A stretch of DNA of 64,000 nt from Anaerococcus pacaensis 9403502 (GTDB taxonomy: Bacteria; Bacillota; Clostridia; Tissierellales; Peptoniphilaceae), in the NCBI GenBank assembly GCA_000308255.3, contig HG326666.1, positions 23,265 through 87,264 of the forward strand, in the 5' to 3' direction. Both the position numbers and the translations under genes were made by a program. The notes under the pieces were generated by a model. The model ran no database searches and was not told the DNA's origin. It saw only the letters and a list, made by a program, of their open reading frames with translations. This document shows, in pieces, positions 24,645 through 33,605 of the stretch (position 1 is its first letter; each line of letters opens with the position of its first letter).

Positions 24645-25763
24645 CTATTTAAGTGAAGTGATTGCCTGTAAGTTGGTAAAGAAAAAGTCGTAGGCCGGGG
24701 CCTTGTTCATCAGAAATATAGCGTAAGGTATTAGAAATAATACTACTCCGAGTATTACTAAAATTCTCCCCAGCTTATCTAATTCTCTTATTTCATCTAA
24801 AACTAGAGGTATATAGATGATTTGTAACACTGTGAAAAAAGTTGAAAACCTAAAGGCTATAGCAGTTGATGATCTAAAGACTAGTAGGACTATGAGGCTA
24901 AACCACATTGCTTTTATCGATGCCTCGGCCATAGTGAATTTATCAAAAGACCTCTTATTAAAGTACATAATGGATGTGGCAAACAGGGCAAGTCCAAAGA
25001 TAATTCTTGGGTCATATATAGCCATAACCTGGGCAAAGCGGCCAGTAAAGGTGTAATTGATGACCTTAGTTGCCATCCTCCCCATGCCGATAGCTTGGAG
25101 AATCCTCGCCAAAAGTCTAAAGACTTGGCCAGAAAATAAACTAACTGCAAAGGCCATACCTACTGTGATTATCTTAAAGCCATTGCCAAAATTTATGGCA
25201 AGCAAGACTAAAAATGGCAAGAGGATAATTGCAGCCCTGTGAAAGCTAAAGCTAAATAGGAAAAATAATATCATCTTTAGCCATTTCTTTTCGGTAAAGT
25301 AGTACATGCTCATTAGCGATAGGCCCACAGCAGTTGCTGTACGAGATGTTTGCATATCAAACTGAATGAAGATTGGCAAAAAAATAAGAGCCGCCAAAAA
25401 TGGATTTTTGCTTTTTCTGATAGATACAAAGCCCACCGGGAAAATTGATAGGGCATTCATGATGACTATTATCCATTGCCTGGATAAGCCCAATATATTT
25501 ATCAAATAAGAAAAGACCCTAAAGCCAAATTCGACAGGGTATGATGGATTCATAACTTTCCCTAAATCTGTTCCGATATCTTTGGCAAACCATAGGTAAT
25601 TGTAGTAGTCATTGTCCCCCGATCCTCTAATGGCTGCAAAGATAAACATGATGAAAAACATCAGCCCTGCTAAAATATTCTTTTGTCTTCTATCTTTAAA
25701 TTTTATCAGACTATTTATGGCAAATAGAGTTAGCTCTGATAAAGTAAATAATGTAAATCCCAT
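24645..25763 (-). CDS. EpsG-family polysaccharide polymerase-like membrane protein
   Basis: A 372-residue protein with about ten membrane helices. The segment FAAIRGSGDNDYYNYLWFAKD (residues about 41-61) is the EpsG/Wzy-like signature seen in exopolysaccharide polymerases, and SFSFHRAAIILLPF near 175 is also typical. It is the first gene of the Wzz/SH3 operon. No glycosyltransferases lie in this operon, so the repeat unit would be made elsewhere. Confidence 0.85.
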   Translation of the reverse strand: MGFTLFTLSELTLFAINSLIKFKDRRQKNILAGLMFFIMFIFAAIRGSGDNDYYNYLWFAKDIGTDLGKVMNPSYPVEFGFRVFSYLINILGLSRQWIIVIMNALSIFPVGFVSIRKSKNPFLAALIFLPIFIQFDMQTSRTATAVGLSLMSMYYFTEKKWLKMILFFLFSFSFHRAAIILLPFLVLLAINFGNGFKIITVGMAFAVSLFSGQVFRLLARILQAIGMGRMATKVINYTFTGRFAQVMAIYDPRIIFGLALFATSIMYFNKRSFDKFTMAEASIKAMWFSLIVLLVFRSSTAIAFRFSTFFTVLQIIYIPLVLDEIRELDKLGRILVILGVVLFLIPYAIFLMNKAPAYDFFFTNLQAITSLK

Positions 25764-25879
25764 AGTTATTTCATATTATAACAGAAATATCAGCTCTTAT
25801 AAACTTTGTATATTTATCAAAATATTTTCATAATATCCTCAAATCTTTACACAGTCTTTACAATACTATTATATATTTA

Positions 25880-26105
25880 AAACATATGTGGGCTAGAATA
25901 ATAACAAGTAAACAGTTAATGCTGACACTATTAATTTTCATCGCAAATGCGTACTCTTCCTTAATAAAAAATTTATGTCAACTGTTTACCTCACGAGTAC
26001 AAAGGTCATTACCCTCAAGCTTTTGTACGATACGCCGCGCTAGACTCTTCTTAGCAATAGGCGCGAAAACCAGTCAACTATACAATGCGTTGGCTGTTTT
26101 TATTT
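25880..26105 (+). ncRNA. Candidate structured small RNA, unclassified
   Basis: The 390-base gap between the EpsG-like gene and the DUF4097 gene holds no convincing ORF but has several stems. 25908-25917 pairs with 25980-25989 (ten pairs, GTAAACAGTT/AACTGTTTAC), 25997-26004 with 26020-26028 (GTACAAA/TTTGTAC), 26033-26036 with 26060-26063 enclosing GCTA/TAGC, and a 3' hairpin 26071-26078 with 26089-26096 followed by TTTTTATTT, a standard terminator on the plus strand. Upstream, TTTACA (25846-25851) and TTATAT (25869-25874) are 17 bases apart. The family is unknown to me; no 6S, SRP, tmRNA, T-box or RNase P signature is visible. Confidence 0.6.
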
Positions 26106-26120
26106 GCCTATTTTTAGGCA

Positions 26121-26145
26121 CAATAAAAGCACCCATGCGGGTGCT
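26121..26145 (-). terminator. Terminator after the DUF4097 gene
   Basis: AGCACCC pairs with GGGTGCT around a four-base loop and is followed by TTTTATTG on the minus strand. Just beyond lies TGCCTA/TAGGCA, a second small hairpin. Confidence 0.85.
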
Positions 26146-26153
26146 CATTATGC

Positions 26154-27206
26154 TTATCTAAGATTTATTTTACCAGCGCCAGCTGTTGCAGTTACTACTA
26201 TGTCAGCATTGTTTACATTAGTAGATACTTCGTAGCCGTCTTCATTTTGCACTTTGTTTTTGTATCTATCAGTCATATGGAGCCCTTGGCTAACTACTTG
26301 AGCTTTGATGTCTCCCTTGTAGTTTTCCGCATCGATTACTATGTTGCCAAAACCAGAGTTTAGGTCAATTAGGCTACTAGCCACGATGTTATAGACTCTG
26401 ATATTGCCCGAATGTGTGTCCACGTGTACATTTGATGTGTTTAGTCCATCTATTCTCACATTGCCGTTTACCGCATCGATTTCTGCAGACTCTCCGCTAA
26501 TGTTTGATAGGTATATAGGTCCGTTTACATTATCTACTACTAGGTCTCCGTTGGTGTTTTTGATATCTACTTTGCCATTGGTGTTGTTGATATCAATATT
26601 TCCGCTAGAATTAATGACATTTATCTTTGCATTTACCCCATCTAATGTAAGATCAGTAAAGTCTACATCTGTTACTTCGATTAGGCCGTTTACTAGGTCG
26701 ATATTTAACTCTTCATAGAAATTCTTTCCTAAAGCAAGAGTTAGAACAGCAGATGCATCAAGATTTTGATATGAATCGCTAACTTCTATAGTAAGAATTT
26801 TATCAGCTATAGTCACATTGATATAGTCAATTAGGTCAGCTTTTTTAGACCAGATATCTTGGGTAAGGCTGATAGCTGAATCACTTGCTCTTTCTACGAA
26901 GATCTTGCCATTTGGAATGTCGATATTAATTTCTTCTATCTCATCTTCAATTCTCATCTCTTTGTGAGTATTGATCTCACCTTTGATATTGTATTGATTG
27001 ATATCAAGATTGTCTAGGTCTATATTTCCAATGGTTTCAGTAGTTTTTTTGATTACACTATCGATTGATTGTGTAAGTTTTGTTACGAAATCATTTTCGT
27101 TGCGGACTTTTTTGCCGCCAAGTGCTTCTAGTAGGCTAGATGCTTCTTCAACAGTGATTTTGCCTTCTTTTAGCATTTCTAAAATCATTTGTTTTTCATC
27201 ACTCAT
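26154..27206 (-). CDS. DUF4097 beta-repeat protein (LiaX/YvlB-like)
   Basis: A 350-residue cytoplasmic-type protein without a signal peptide. Residues 1-30 (ILEMLKEGKITVEEASSLL) form a SHOCT-like helical motif. Residues 90-345 are a right-handed beta solenoid rich in NG turns (NGKIFVERA, NGLIEVTDV, NGDLVVDN, NGPIYLSN), the DUF4097/DUF4098 pattern. LiaX and YvlB homologues act in envelope-stress responses. It overlaps the DUF2089 regulator gene by eight bases. Confidence 0.88.
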   Translation of the reverse strand: MSDEKQMILEMLKEGKITVEEASSLLEALGGKKVRNENDFVTKLTQSIDSVIKKTTETIGNIDLDNLDINQYNIKGEINTHKEMRIEDEIEEINIDIPNGKIFVERASDSAISLTQDIWSKKADLIDYINVTIADKILTIEVSDSYQNLDASAVLTLALGKNFYEELNIDLVNGLIEVTDVDFTDLTLDGVNAKINVINSSGNIDINNTNGKVDIKNTNGDLVVDNVNGPIYLSNISGESAEIDAVNGNVRIDGLNTSNVHVDTHSGNIRVYNIVASSLIDLNSGFGNIVIDAENYKGDIKAQVVSQGLHMTDRYKNKVQNEDGYEVSTNVNNADIVVTATAGAGKINLR

Positions 27207-27555
27207 CTTTTAATTCCTCCAATAATTCTCGAGCTTGGTCAGCTGTGATTTCACCGTTATCAAGCATATTTAATATATCTATGCGGCTAGCTTTTTTGTC
27301 TACTTGTCCGCCTAGTTTTGCTACTAACTTATCAATTCTATTTCTAACTGTTGGATAAGAAATACCAATCTCTTCGCCAACATCTTTTATACTTCCTCTT
27401 TTTTGTAAGAATAATTCTATAAATTCTTTATCTTCTTTATCGAGTCTTGCGAAGTTATCCATTTCAAATTCTCCGCTTACCTCTGTATAACAATTATTGC
27501 ATCTATATGATGTGATAACCATCTCGTCACCACAGTGTGGACATTTATTTATCAT
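27199..27555 (-). CDS. DUF2089-family regulator
   Basis: A 118-residue protein. The N-terminus has a zinc-ribbon-like CPHCGDEM and CNNCYTEV pair (residues 5-22); residues 38-90 are a helix-turn-helix (IKDVGEEIGISYPTVRNRIDKL). The last 25 residues (ILNMLDNGEITADQARELL) repeat the motif at the N-terminus of the neighbouring DUF4097 protein. It probably controls this operon and envelope genes. Confidence 0.88.
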   Translation of the reverse strand: MINKCPHCGDEMVITSYRCNNCYTEVSGEFEMDNFARLDKEDKEFIELFLQKRGSIKDVGEEIGISYPTVRNRIDKLVAKLGGQVDKKASRIDILNMLDNGEITADQARELLEELKDE

Positions 27556-27709
27556 AGATAGCCTCCTTTTGATATAAGTATACTATGTATTTAATTTTTG
27601 TAAAGTCTAAATTAATAAATTTAATAAAATAATTTTAAATTGTTAATATCTTTAGGGTTGGTCTAGTGAAAATTGGAATGATAATTTTAATTTATAAATA
27701 ATCTATTGT

Positions 27710-27737
27710 TTGTGAAATGATTTTAATATACTATAAT
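27710..27737 (+). promoter_or_regulatory. Promoter of the EamA transporter gene
   Basis: TTGTGA (27710-27715) and TATAAT (27732-27737), 16 bases apart on the plus strand, followed by AGGAG four bases from the spacer to ATG 27764. Confidence 0.75.
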
Positions 27738-27763
27738 GAAGATAGTTTAATTTAGGAGTAGCC

Positions 27764-28687
27764 ATGTTAAAATTAAGAAAAAACGCAATTATATTTTCAA
27801 TCTTTGCCATGCTCCTCTGGGGCTCGGCAATACCACTAATTAAAACCACCTATGCTGAACTGGGTATAGGTGGGACTGAAACAGGCCTTAAGATACTTAC
27901 AGCTGGCATTAGATTTTTTATGGCAGGTATAGTGACCCTTATCATATACAAGATAACAGGTGCTAATAAAAATCATTATGACCCAGTAAGTATCAAATTT
28001 GTCCTAGTTCTTGCCCTAGTACAAACGGCCATCCAGTATATGTTCTATTATATAGGCCTATCAAATACCTCAGGTGTCAAATCATCGATTATTCAAGCCA
28101 CCAACGCCTTTATTGTAGTGATCTTATCATCATTTCTCTTGCCCAATGATAAAATCAGCCCAAATATAATCATTGCCCTTATCCTAGGTACAGCCGGAGT
28201 GTTTATTACAAATTCTGGATCAGTAGATGCAAATAGTACTTTAAAACTAACTGGTGAAGGATTTATATTTATATCTACATTTTTCAATGCCCTAGCTAGT
28301 GTTCTGATTAGAAAATATGGCAAAGGCCAAAATCCATTCTTACTAACTGCCTACCAATTTCTAATTGGTGCCAGCTTTTTGATATTATTAGGCCTTACAA
28401 TGGCTGAAAGAAGCCTTGCCTTTACCGGCAAATCTATCCTCATGCTCCTATACGGAGCCTTTATATCAGCCGCTGCCTTTTCAATTTGGACTATAGTCAT
28501 GCAGTATCATTCTGCCAACGAATTTGGAGTTTATAAGCTACTTATCCCAATATTTGGATCAATACTTTCTGTAATATTCTTAGGAGAAGTATTTACATTT
28601 CGACTTTTTATCGGCATGGTATTAGTCCTTCTTGGATCAATGATTTTAAATCTTGATAAAATAAAAAAACGCCCTCTACCAAATTAA
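27764..28687 (+). CDS. DMT-superfamily (EamA) transporter
   Basis: A 307-residue protein with ten membrane segments in two EamA repeats. LWGSAIPLIKTTY near residue 18 and the second-repeat LLIPIFGSILSVIFLGE near 262 are the usual signatures. Substrate is unknown; relatives export amino acids or nucleosides. It is a single-gene unit transcribed opposite to its neighbours. Confidence 0.92.
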   Translation: MLKLRKNAIIFSIFAMLLWGSAIPLIKTTYAELGIGGTETGLKILTAGIRFFMAGIVTLIIYKITGANKNHYDPVSIKFVLVLALVQTAIQYMFYYIGLSNTSGVKSSIIQATNAFIVVILSSFLLPNDKISPNIIIALILGTAGVFITNSGSVDANSTLKLTGEGFIFISTFFNALASVLIRKYGKGQNPFLLTAYQFLIGASFLILLGLTMAERSLAFTGKSILMLLYGAFISAAAFSIWTIVMQYHSANEFGVYKLLIPIFGSILSVIFLGEVFTFRLFIGMVLVLLGSMILNLDKIKKRPLPN

Positions 28688-28697
28688 CGGTAGAGGG
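28663..28697 (-). terminator. Terminator after the 28707 membrane gene, overlapping the EamA 3' end
   Basis: CCCTCTACC pairs with GGTAGAGGG and is followed by GTTTTTTTA on the minus strand. On the plus strand the same stem lacks a T-tract, so it mainly stops minus-strand transcription where the two genes converge. Confidence 0.78.
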
Positions 28698-28706
28698 TGT
28701 CTGCAT

Positions 28707-29396
28707 TTAAACTAGATCTTGGTTCCAATAGCTTGTGACTGCACGTACTATCCATAGGATAGTCATTATCATTACGACAGCTAAAACCATCATACCAAGC
28801 ACAATATATGTCGCCAGGGCTACATCATTTGTTATGAAATTTGGAATAATATTATAGACAATTGCAAAGGCAAAGAAAAATAGCATCCATTTGCCGGCAG
28901 TCCTTAGGTTTTCCTTAAAATCTGGGTAGACATAGATTTTCTTGCCGTGCCTTTTCATATAGGCATCTCTTTTAGCTCTTAGTTTCTCTCGTTCTTCCTT
29001 GCGAGCATTATCAATCATGGTTGCAAAATAATGCTCCATATCTTCTGGAGTGCTAGCATATTTTCGAAGATTTGCAAGTTCTTCATCCGAATATTCTATA
29101 GCTAATATCTTTGAAGTGGCACTAGCCTTAGACTTATAGGACCTTCTATCATCTCGAATTTGCCTTAATTTTGACAAATCACGAGTACCTTCTATCATTT
29201 TCACTGTATCTTTCTCATATTTTCTCTGATACCTCATGAGAAATGTAAATATCAAAACAAATATGAGTATGATGAGCATTTGGCTGATAAGAAGTCCAAT
29301 TTCATTGAGCTCAGCATAATATGCTATGCTCATGATTATTGTTGGGATTGTAATAGTAATAATTGCTACTAATAAAAATTTAAGTATAGATCTCAT
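28707..29396 (-). CDS. Membrane protein of unknown function
   Basis: A 229-residue protein with two helices at residues 5-25 and 33-53, a long, highly charged cytoplasmic stretch (58-160) containing RQIRDDRRSYKSKAS and EEREKLRAKRDAYMKRHGKK, and two more helices near 165-215. I do not recognise the family. It overlaps the glycosyltransferase gene upstream by four bases, so it may help in glycolipid synthesis or be a bystander in that operon. Confidence 0.7.
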   Translation of the reverse strand: MRSILKFLLVAIITITIPTIIMSIAYYAELNEIGLLISQMLIILIFVLIFTFLMRYQRKYEKDTVKMIEGTRDLSKLRQIRDDRRSYKSKASATSKILAIEYSDEELANLRKYASTPEDMEHYFATMIDNARKEEREKLRAKRDAYMKRHGKKIYVYPDFKENLRTAGKWMLFFFAFAIVYNIIPNFITNDVALATYIVLGMMVLAVVMIMTILWIVRAVTSYWNQDLV

Positions 29397-30394
29397 AAGC
29401 CTAGCACCATTTCATAACATTCGACTAATCGCTTACCTGTATTTTCAATTGACTTTTTTTCCGCCTCTAAAAAGCCTTCTTCTGCAAGCGATGGCAGTTC
29501 ATTCTCTAAGACTCCTATGATTATTCTTTCAAAGTCATTAGTATCCTTGCCCTTATATATATTAACCCCATCGGTGTAATTTTCTTCAAAAATTTCTATA
29601 TCGCGGATTAAAATATCAGTTTTTGTAGCTAGAGCCTCTAAAAGAACAATACCTTCAGTCTCTTCTCGTGTGAGAAATACATACATATCTGATCCAGAAT
29701 ATGCTTCTCTTAGGTTCTCACTAGATATATATCCTGGGAAATGGAGGTTTGGAAGATTAGTATCCATGATTCTCTTTATCTCTGGAGGGAGCACAGCTGT
29801 ATTAAGCTTACCAAACCAAACAAACTCATATTCTGGTAATCTTTGGGCAAGAGCCACGAAATCATCAATTCCCTTTCGTTTTATAGGGAGTCCTACTGAT
29901 ATAATTGATTTCTTATTTTTATCTAGCCCATAATTATCGTAAAATCTAACCCTATCTCCTGGCTTAGCTTGCCAAAAATCTAGGTCTATACCATTTGATA
30001 CAACCTCAATTTTACTCTTTAGACCATATTTCTCTAATATACTTTTGCTATAGTCTGTAGGGGTAATGATAAGGTCGCCTTTGTTGTAACAATAAATGAG
30101 CCACTGTTTAAAGGCAGGGGCTATTTGGTTGGAAAAAGCAAAGGAGTCCTTGAAGTCTTCCTTGGTAGAATGAGCGTGATAGACGATCCTTTTACCTTTA
30201 ATACGTGCCTTGTCTGCAAAGGCTACTGATTGGGGGAAAACTGTATTGATATGGACTATATCAAAATCATCATTTTCATCTAAGGTAAAATCGCAGCCTA
30301 CTTTGCTAAGGGCTTCTATTTGGTGGTCAATTGCTTTTCCAACTCCGCTTTCTTTAACTGTATTATAATCTTTTGAATATAAAAGAACTTTCAT
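29393..30394 (-). CDS. Glycosyltransferase family 4 (CpoA/diglucosyl-diacylglycerol synthase-like)
   Basis: Starts at ATG 30394 (MKVLLYSKDYN), since the residues before it overlap the previous gene and are not conserved-looking; length about 333. The N-terminal ESGVGKAIDHQIEAL and FDIVHINTVFP resemble the streptococcal CpoA-type processive glycolipid synthases. The C-terminal half has the GT-B donor motif FLTREETEGIVLLEALATK (EX7E). It likely adds the second sugar to a glucosyl-diacylglycerol made by the enzyme encoded next. Confidence 0.83.
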   Translation of the reverse strand: MKVLLYSKDYNTVKESGVGKAIDHQIEALSKVGCDFTLDENDDFDIVHINTVFPQSVAFADKARIKGKRIVYHAHSTKEDFKDSFAFSNQIAPAFKQWLIYCYNKGDLIITPTDYSKSILEKYGLKSKIEVVSNGIDLDFWQAKPGDRVRFYDNYGLDKNKKSIISVGLPIKRKGIDDFVALAQRLPEYEFVWFGKLNTAVLPPEIKRIMDTNLPNLHFPGYISSENLREAYSGSDMYVFLTREETEGIVLLEALATKTDILIRDIEIFEENYTDGVNIYKGKDTNDFERIIIGVLENELPSLAEEGFLEAEKKSIENTGKRLVECYEMVLGL

Positions 30395-31523
30395 ATTTGC
30401 TTTCTTTGATTGCCTTTTCGTACAAGTCTTCACATTTTTTGCCAAAGCTATCTACCGAGAAGTTTTCAATAGCATATGCTCTGGCATTGGCTGATAATTT
30501 ATCTTTTTTGCTATCATCAGCTAATATCTTATCTATATAAGACTTGAATTCATCAAAATTTTCATAAGTATAGCCATTATATCCATCTATGACTACACCC
30601 TCTAGAGAGCTATCCTCTCTAGCTATGACAGGAGTCCCATTTGATAGGGCTTCATAATATGTGAGCCCTTGGGTCTCTGATTCGCTTGCTGTAACAAAGA
30701 TATCTGCTGCCTGATAGTATTTATTTACCAAAGATGGGTCTACCATGCCTACAAAATTGATATCTTTTTCTTGACTTTGCCCAAATTCGATGAGTGTATT
30801 TAGATATGGCCCACCACCTACTATGTATAGGGCTAGATCATCGTTATCGATTCTCTCATAAAATTCGATGACTTCTTCGATGTTTTTCTCTTCGGCAAGC
30901 CTACCTAGATATAAGAGTATTTTCTTATCATTGCTTATCCCCAGCTCAGCTCTTAGATTTTCATTGTAAATCTCTGGAATTACAATCCCTGTTGGGATAA
31001 TCTCCATCTTATCACGGCTTATTTTGTAGCTTTCAAGCACCCTCGCAGTTTTCTCTGTTGGAGAGATGACATAATCACACATATCTACTAGGGTCTTGCT
31101 GGCAACAGACACTAGCTTATAGCCTGCTTTCTTATTGCTAGTTACATATCCAGTATAATCTTCATAAAGGGTGTGGTAGGTGTGGATTAATGGAATCGTT
31201 AATAAATTTGACAAGGTCTTTGCCATGATGAAGGTTGAAAACTCACTTTGAGAATGGATGACATCTGGCTCCCATTTTTTGATAGCTCTAAGGTGGGTGC
31301 TGGCTAATATATTAGACACCCTGGCCTCTGGGTATATGCGCTTGGCAGATAAAGATCCTACATAGTAGGTGTCGTGGGTCTTATATGAGCTTAAGGTGTT
31401 TGATAAAGTGAGCACCCTTACCTCATGGCCTAGGTTTTCCAATGAGTTTTTAAGATTTAATAAGCTTCTCACCACCCCATTTACAACTGGGTAGTAGGTG
31501 TCTGTCGTGATTAATATTTTCAT
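30363..31523 (-). CDS. Glycosyltransferase family 4 (monoglucosyl-diacylglycerol synthase-like)
   Basis: A 386-residue GT-B enzyme. It begins MKILITTDTYYPVVNGVVRSL and has IHTYHTLYEDYTGYV near 108, typical of alpha-monoglucosyl-diacylglycerol synthases. The donor site is VTASESETQGLTYYEALSNG near 285. The gene overlaps the second glycosyltransferase, the same pairing as in streptococci, so a membrane glycolipid (lipoteichoic acid anchor type) is the likely product. Confidence 0.86.
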   Translation of the reverse strand: MKILITTDTYYPVVNGVVRSLLNLKNSLENLGHEVRVLTLSNTLSSYKTHDTYYVGSLSAKRIYPEARVSNILASTHLRAIKKWEPDVIHSQSEFSTFIMAKTLSNLLTIPLIHTYHTLYEDYTGYVTSNKKAGYKLVSVASKTLVDMCDYVISPTEKTARVLESYKISRDKMEIIPTGIVIPEIYNENLRAELGISNDKKILLYLGRLAEEKNIEEVIEFYERIDNDDLALYIVGGGPYLNTLIEFGQSQEKDINFVGMVDPSLVNKYYQAADIFVTASESETQGLTYYEALSNGTPVIAREDSSLEGVVIDGYNGYTYENFDEFKSYIDKILADDSKKDKLSANARAYAIENFSVDSFGKKCEDLYEKAIKESKYESSFIFKRL

Positions 31524-31639
31524 AAATTCTCCATCTATTAGATAACTTATTCTTTATATACTATATAAGGATATTTCTCTTTTTGCAATCTTTAAAAATC
31601 GCAAGCTATCAGTATAGTAGCTATGAAAGTAGGTGAATC

Positions 31640-31990
31640 ATGGGAGTTCTTCTTGCAACTGATATTATGCTTTTAGTGCTTAGCATATATGTAGGTTTAT
31701 TTTTTAAATTTTTCCATAGCAGCTATCCTGAAATGAAAGTAGGTTTTCATATATGGGAAGTTTGTTATAGCAAGGACACCTGGAGATATGGCAATAGGCT
31801 TGCCGGCAATATCGCTATGGGCCTTGGCATCGTATTATTTGGGATTATCTATCCTATCCTCATATATCTAGGACTAAAGAGATCATATATGTCAGTCCTA
31901 ATTGTATTATTTGTTATTATATTTTTTGGCCTATTATTTGGCCTGACTAAGGTCATGATGAGAAAGAAATTTGACCTCAAAGACAACTAA
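31640..31990 (+). CDS. SdpI-like membrane protein
   Basis: A 116-residue protein with three hydrophobic segments. The motif KDTWRYGNRLAGN near residue 48 is the SdpI-family signature (WxxxxRxxG). Only the C-terminal SdpI domain is present, without DUF1648. In other bacteria SdpI-like proteins give immunity to a toxin or act as osmotolerance regulators. No sdpC-like toxin gene is nearby. ATG follows AGGTG. Confidence 0.75.
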   Translation: MGVLLATDIMLLVLSIYVGLFFKFFHSSYPEMKVGFHIWEVCYSKDTWRYGNRLAGNIAMGLGIVLFGIIYPILIYLGLKRSYMSVLIVLFVIIFFGLLFGLTKVMMRKKFDLKDN

Positions 31991-32011
31991 GAGCGGAAAA
32001 TCCGCTCTTTT
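31989..32011 (+). terminator. Terminator after the SdpI-like gene
   Basis: AAGAGCGGA pairs with TCCGCTCTT around two to three As and is followed by TTATT on the plus strand. Confidence 0.8.
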
Positions 32012-33602
32012 ATTGTTTGATTCTAAAAGTCTTATCCCCTTCACCCTTAACTATGGCAAAGTATAGGATGGTTAGTAAAACCATGATTATTGCATATATT
32101 TTTAATATATATATACCATCTGCTACTTCTTTGATGATAAACAAAGGTATAAATAAAATATTTACATAGCTTAAAATCGCTGATACCCATTTATAAGCAA
32201 TCCCTACATTCTTAGCATCAGAATTGTAAGGCTGGCATATATAATAATTGCCTAAGTTGAAGGCTGGGTAGAATATGTAGCAGGCTATGATGAAAAGTAC
32301 ATATACCAACATCTCTGCCATTGTGATCTCTTTAAATAAACTATATCCTATGCCAAATACAACTAAGGCTGCTAAGAGGCCTGGGATATTTAATTTTAAA
32401 AATGACATATACCTTAGCTTATACATATCAAATACTGCAGCCTTGTTCTTATAAAATCCATATCTCATAAGCGGTCTGTCGCAGTTTAAGAACATAGCAC
32501 GGCTGACAGATTCGTTGTTAAACATGATAAAGACTAGCTCTGCTAGGATTATTGTAATGTACTTATTGACATTCCATGATAAGGCTTCGTGCTTAAATTT
32601 CATAAACAGAAAGCCTGCAAGCATTATAACAGCTATCACAGCCGCCCTTTTAAAAATCGGTTTTACTATAAGTCTTCTATGTCTTTCAAAAAATAAATTG
32701 TTTAAAAACTCATAGCCAGTTCCCTTAGCTTTACTATTACTATTTAAATCTCCTTCCTTTAAGGCCAAGCTATCATTGGATATCTGATCAAAATCTGTGC
32801 TGATATCGGTAGATTCTCTTTTAGCGATTTCAATGATTTGCCCGTAGCCATCATAGGCAAAGAGGTATTTTACTGAAAATATACTGCCAATAAGGCCTAT
32901 TATAAAAATTATAAGGAGGATGCTAGTAGTAGGGAGCTTTAGTTATTTAAAGATAAAAAAGCTTATAATAAATACAGCAATTATCAGTAAAAAATTGTCC
33001 CCTACATTTTTCCCAAGCTTCCTATAAAGATTTAGATTAACGGAATTTGCAATAAGTCTTATAAATAAAAGTATAAAACTAACAAGAAATCCATTTTTAA
33101 AGCCTAGGATGATGCTAAAAGCAAATCCTCGAGCTATAGCAACCCTTAGCGGGTCAAAGACTGCTAGGCTAAGTCCAGTAGCCTTGGGGTTCATTCTAAG
33201 TTTTAGATTTAGCTCTCTTATGACTTGCTTAGCGTCGATTACAGCATTGGATAAAATTGCTCCTGTCAAATATATTGCTAAAAAAGCTAGAGAATTCATG
33301 CCCAGGTCATATAGCCCATCAAAAAGACCATTTTCAAAATTCCAAGGGATATTTGTAAATTTTATCAATGCCCCAGATATCCACATTGCCATAGCAAGTG
33401 ATATAAAAGACTTTATAAATTGGCCTAGTAGAGAAAATAAAGGACCCAGGAGAAAGACAAATCTCTTTAACCCATACCACTTATACTTATCTTTAGTAAA
33501 TTTCCTTATAATTGGCAGTTTGTGAAAGAAGTTTATGATGTGATTTACACCTTCTGCCAGTCTCACATTTTGAATTATCCTATATTTTTTATAGTATTCC
33601 AT
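32010..33602 (-). pseudogene. ABC transporter permease gene interrupted by an in-frame TAA
   Basis: Two open frames (33602-32943 and 32942-32010) are in the same reading frame and separated only by one TAA at 32943-32945. After the stop the frame continues directly as LKLPTTSILLIIFIIGLIGS, a membrane helix, and then on to FDQISNDS and the C-terminal part, with no ATG, GTG or TTG before 32768 and no ribosome binding site. Read through, it is about 530 residues with roughly 12 helices, like large ABC-2 permeases that pair with a single ATPase such as the one at 33606-34307. The break could be real, a sequencing error, or a nonsense mutation in this strain. Confidence 0.75.
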
Positions 33603-33605
33603 CGC

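Noticed and set aside
24914-25150. ORF of 78 codons inside the EpsG-like gene
   Set aside because: A same-strand alternative frame inside a gene with good coding character; no start site or recognisable domain.
25886-26161. ORF of 91 codons on the plus strand
   Set aside because: It overlaps the stems and the terminator of the candidate RNA, has a weak start context and no protein-like pattern.
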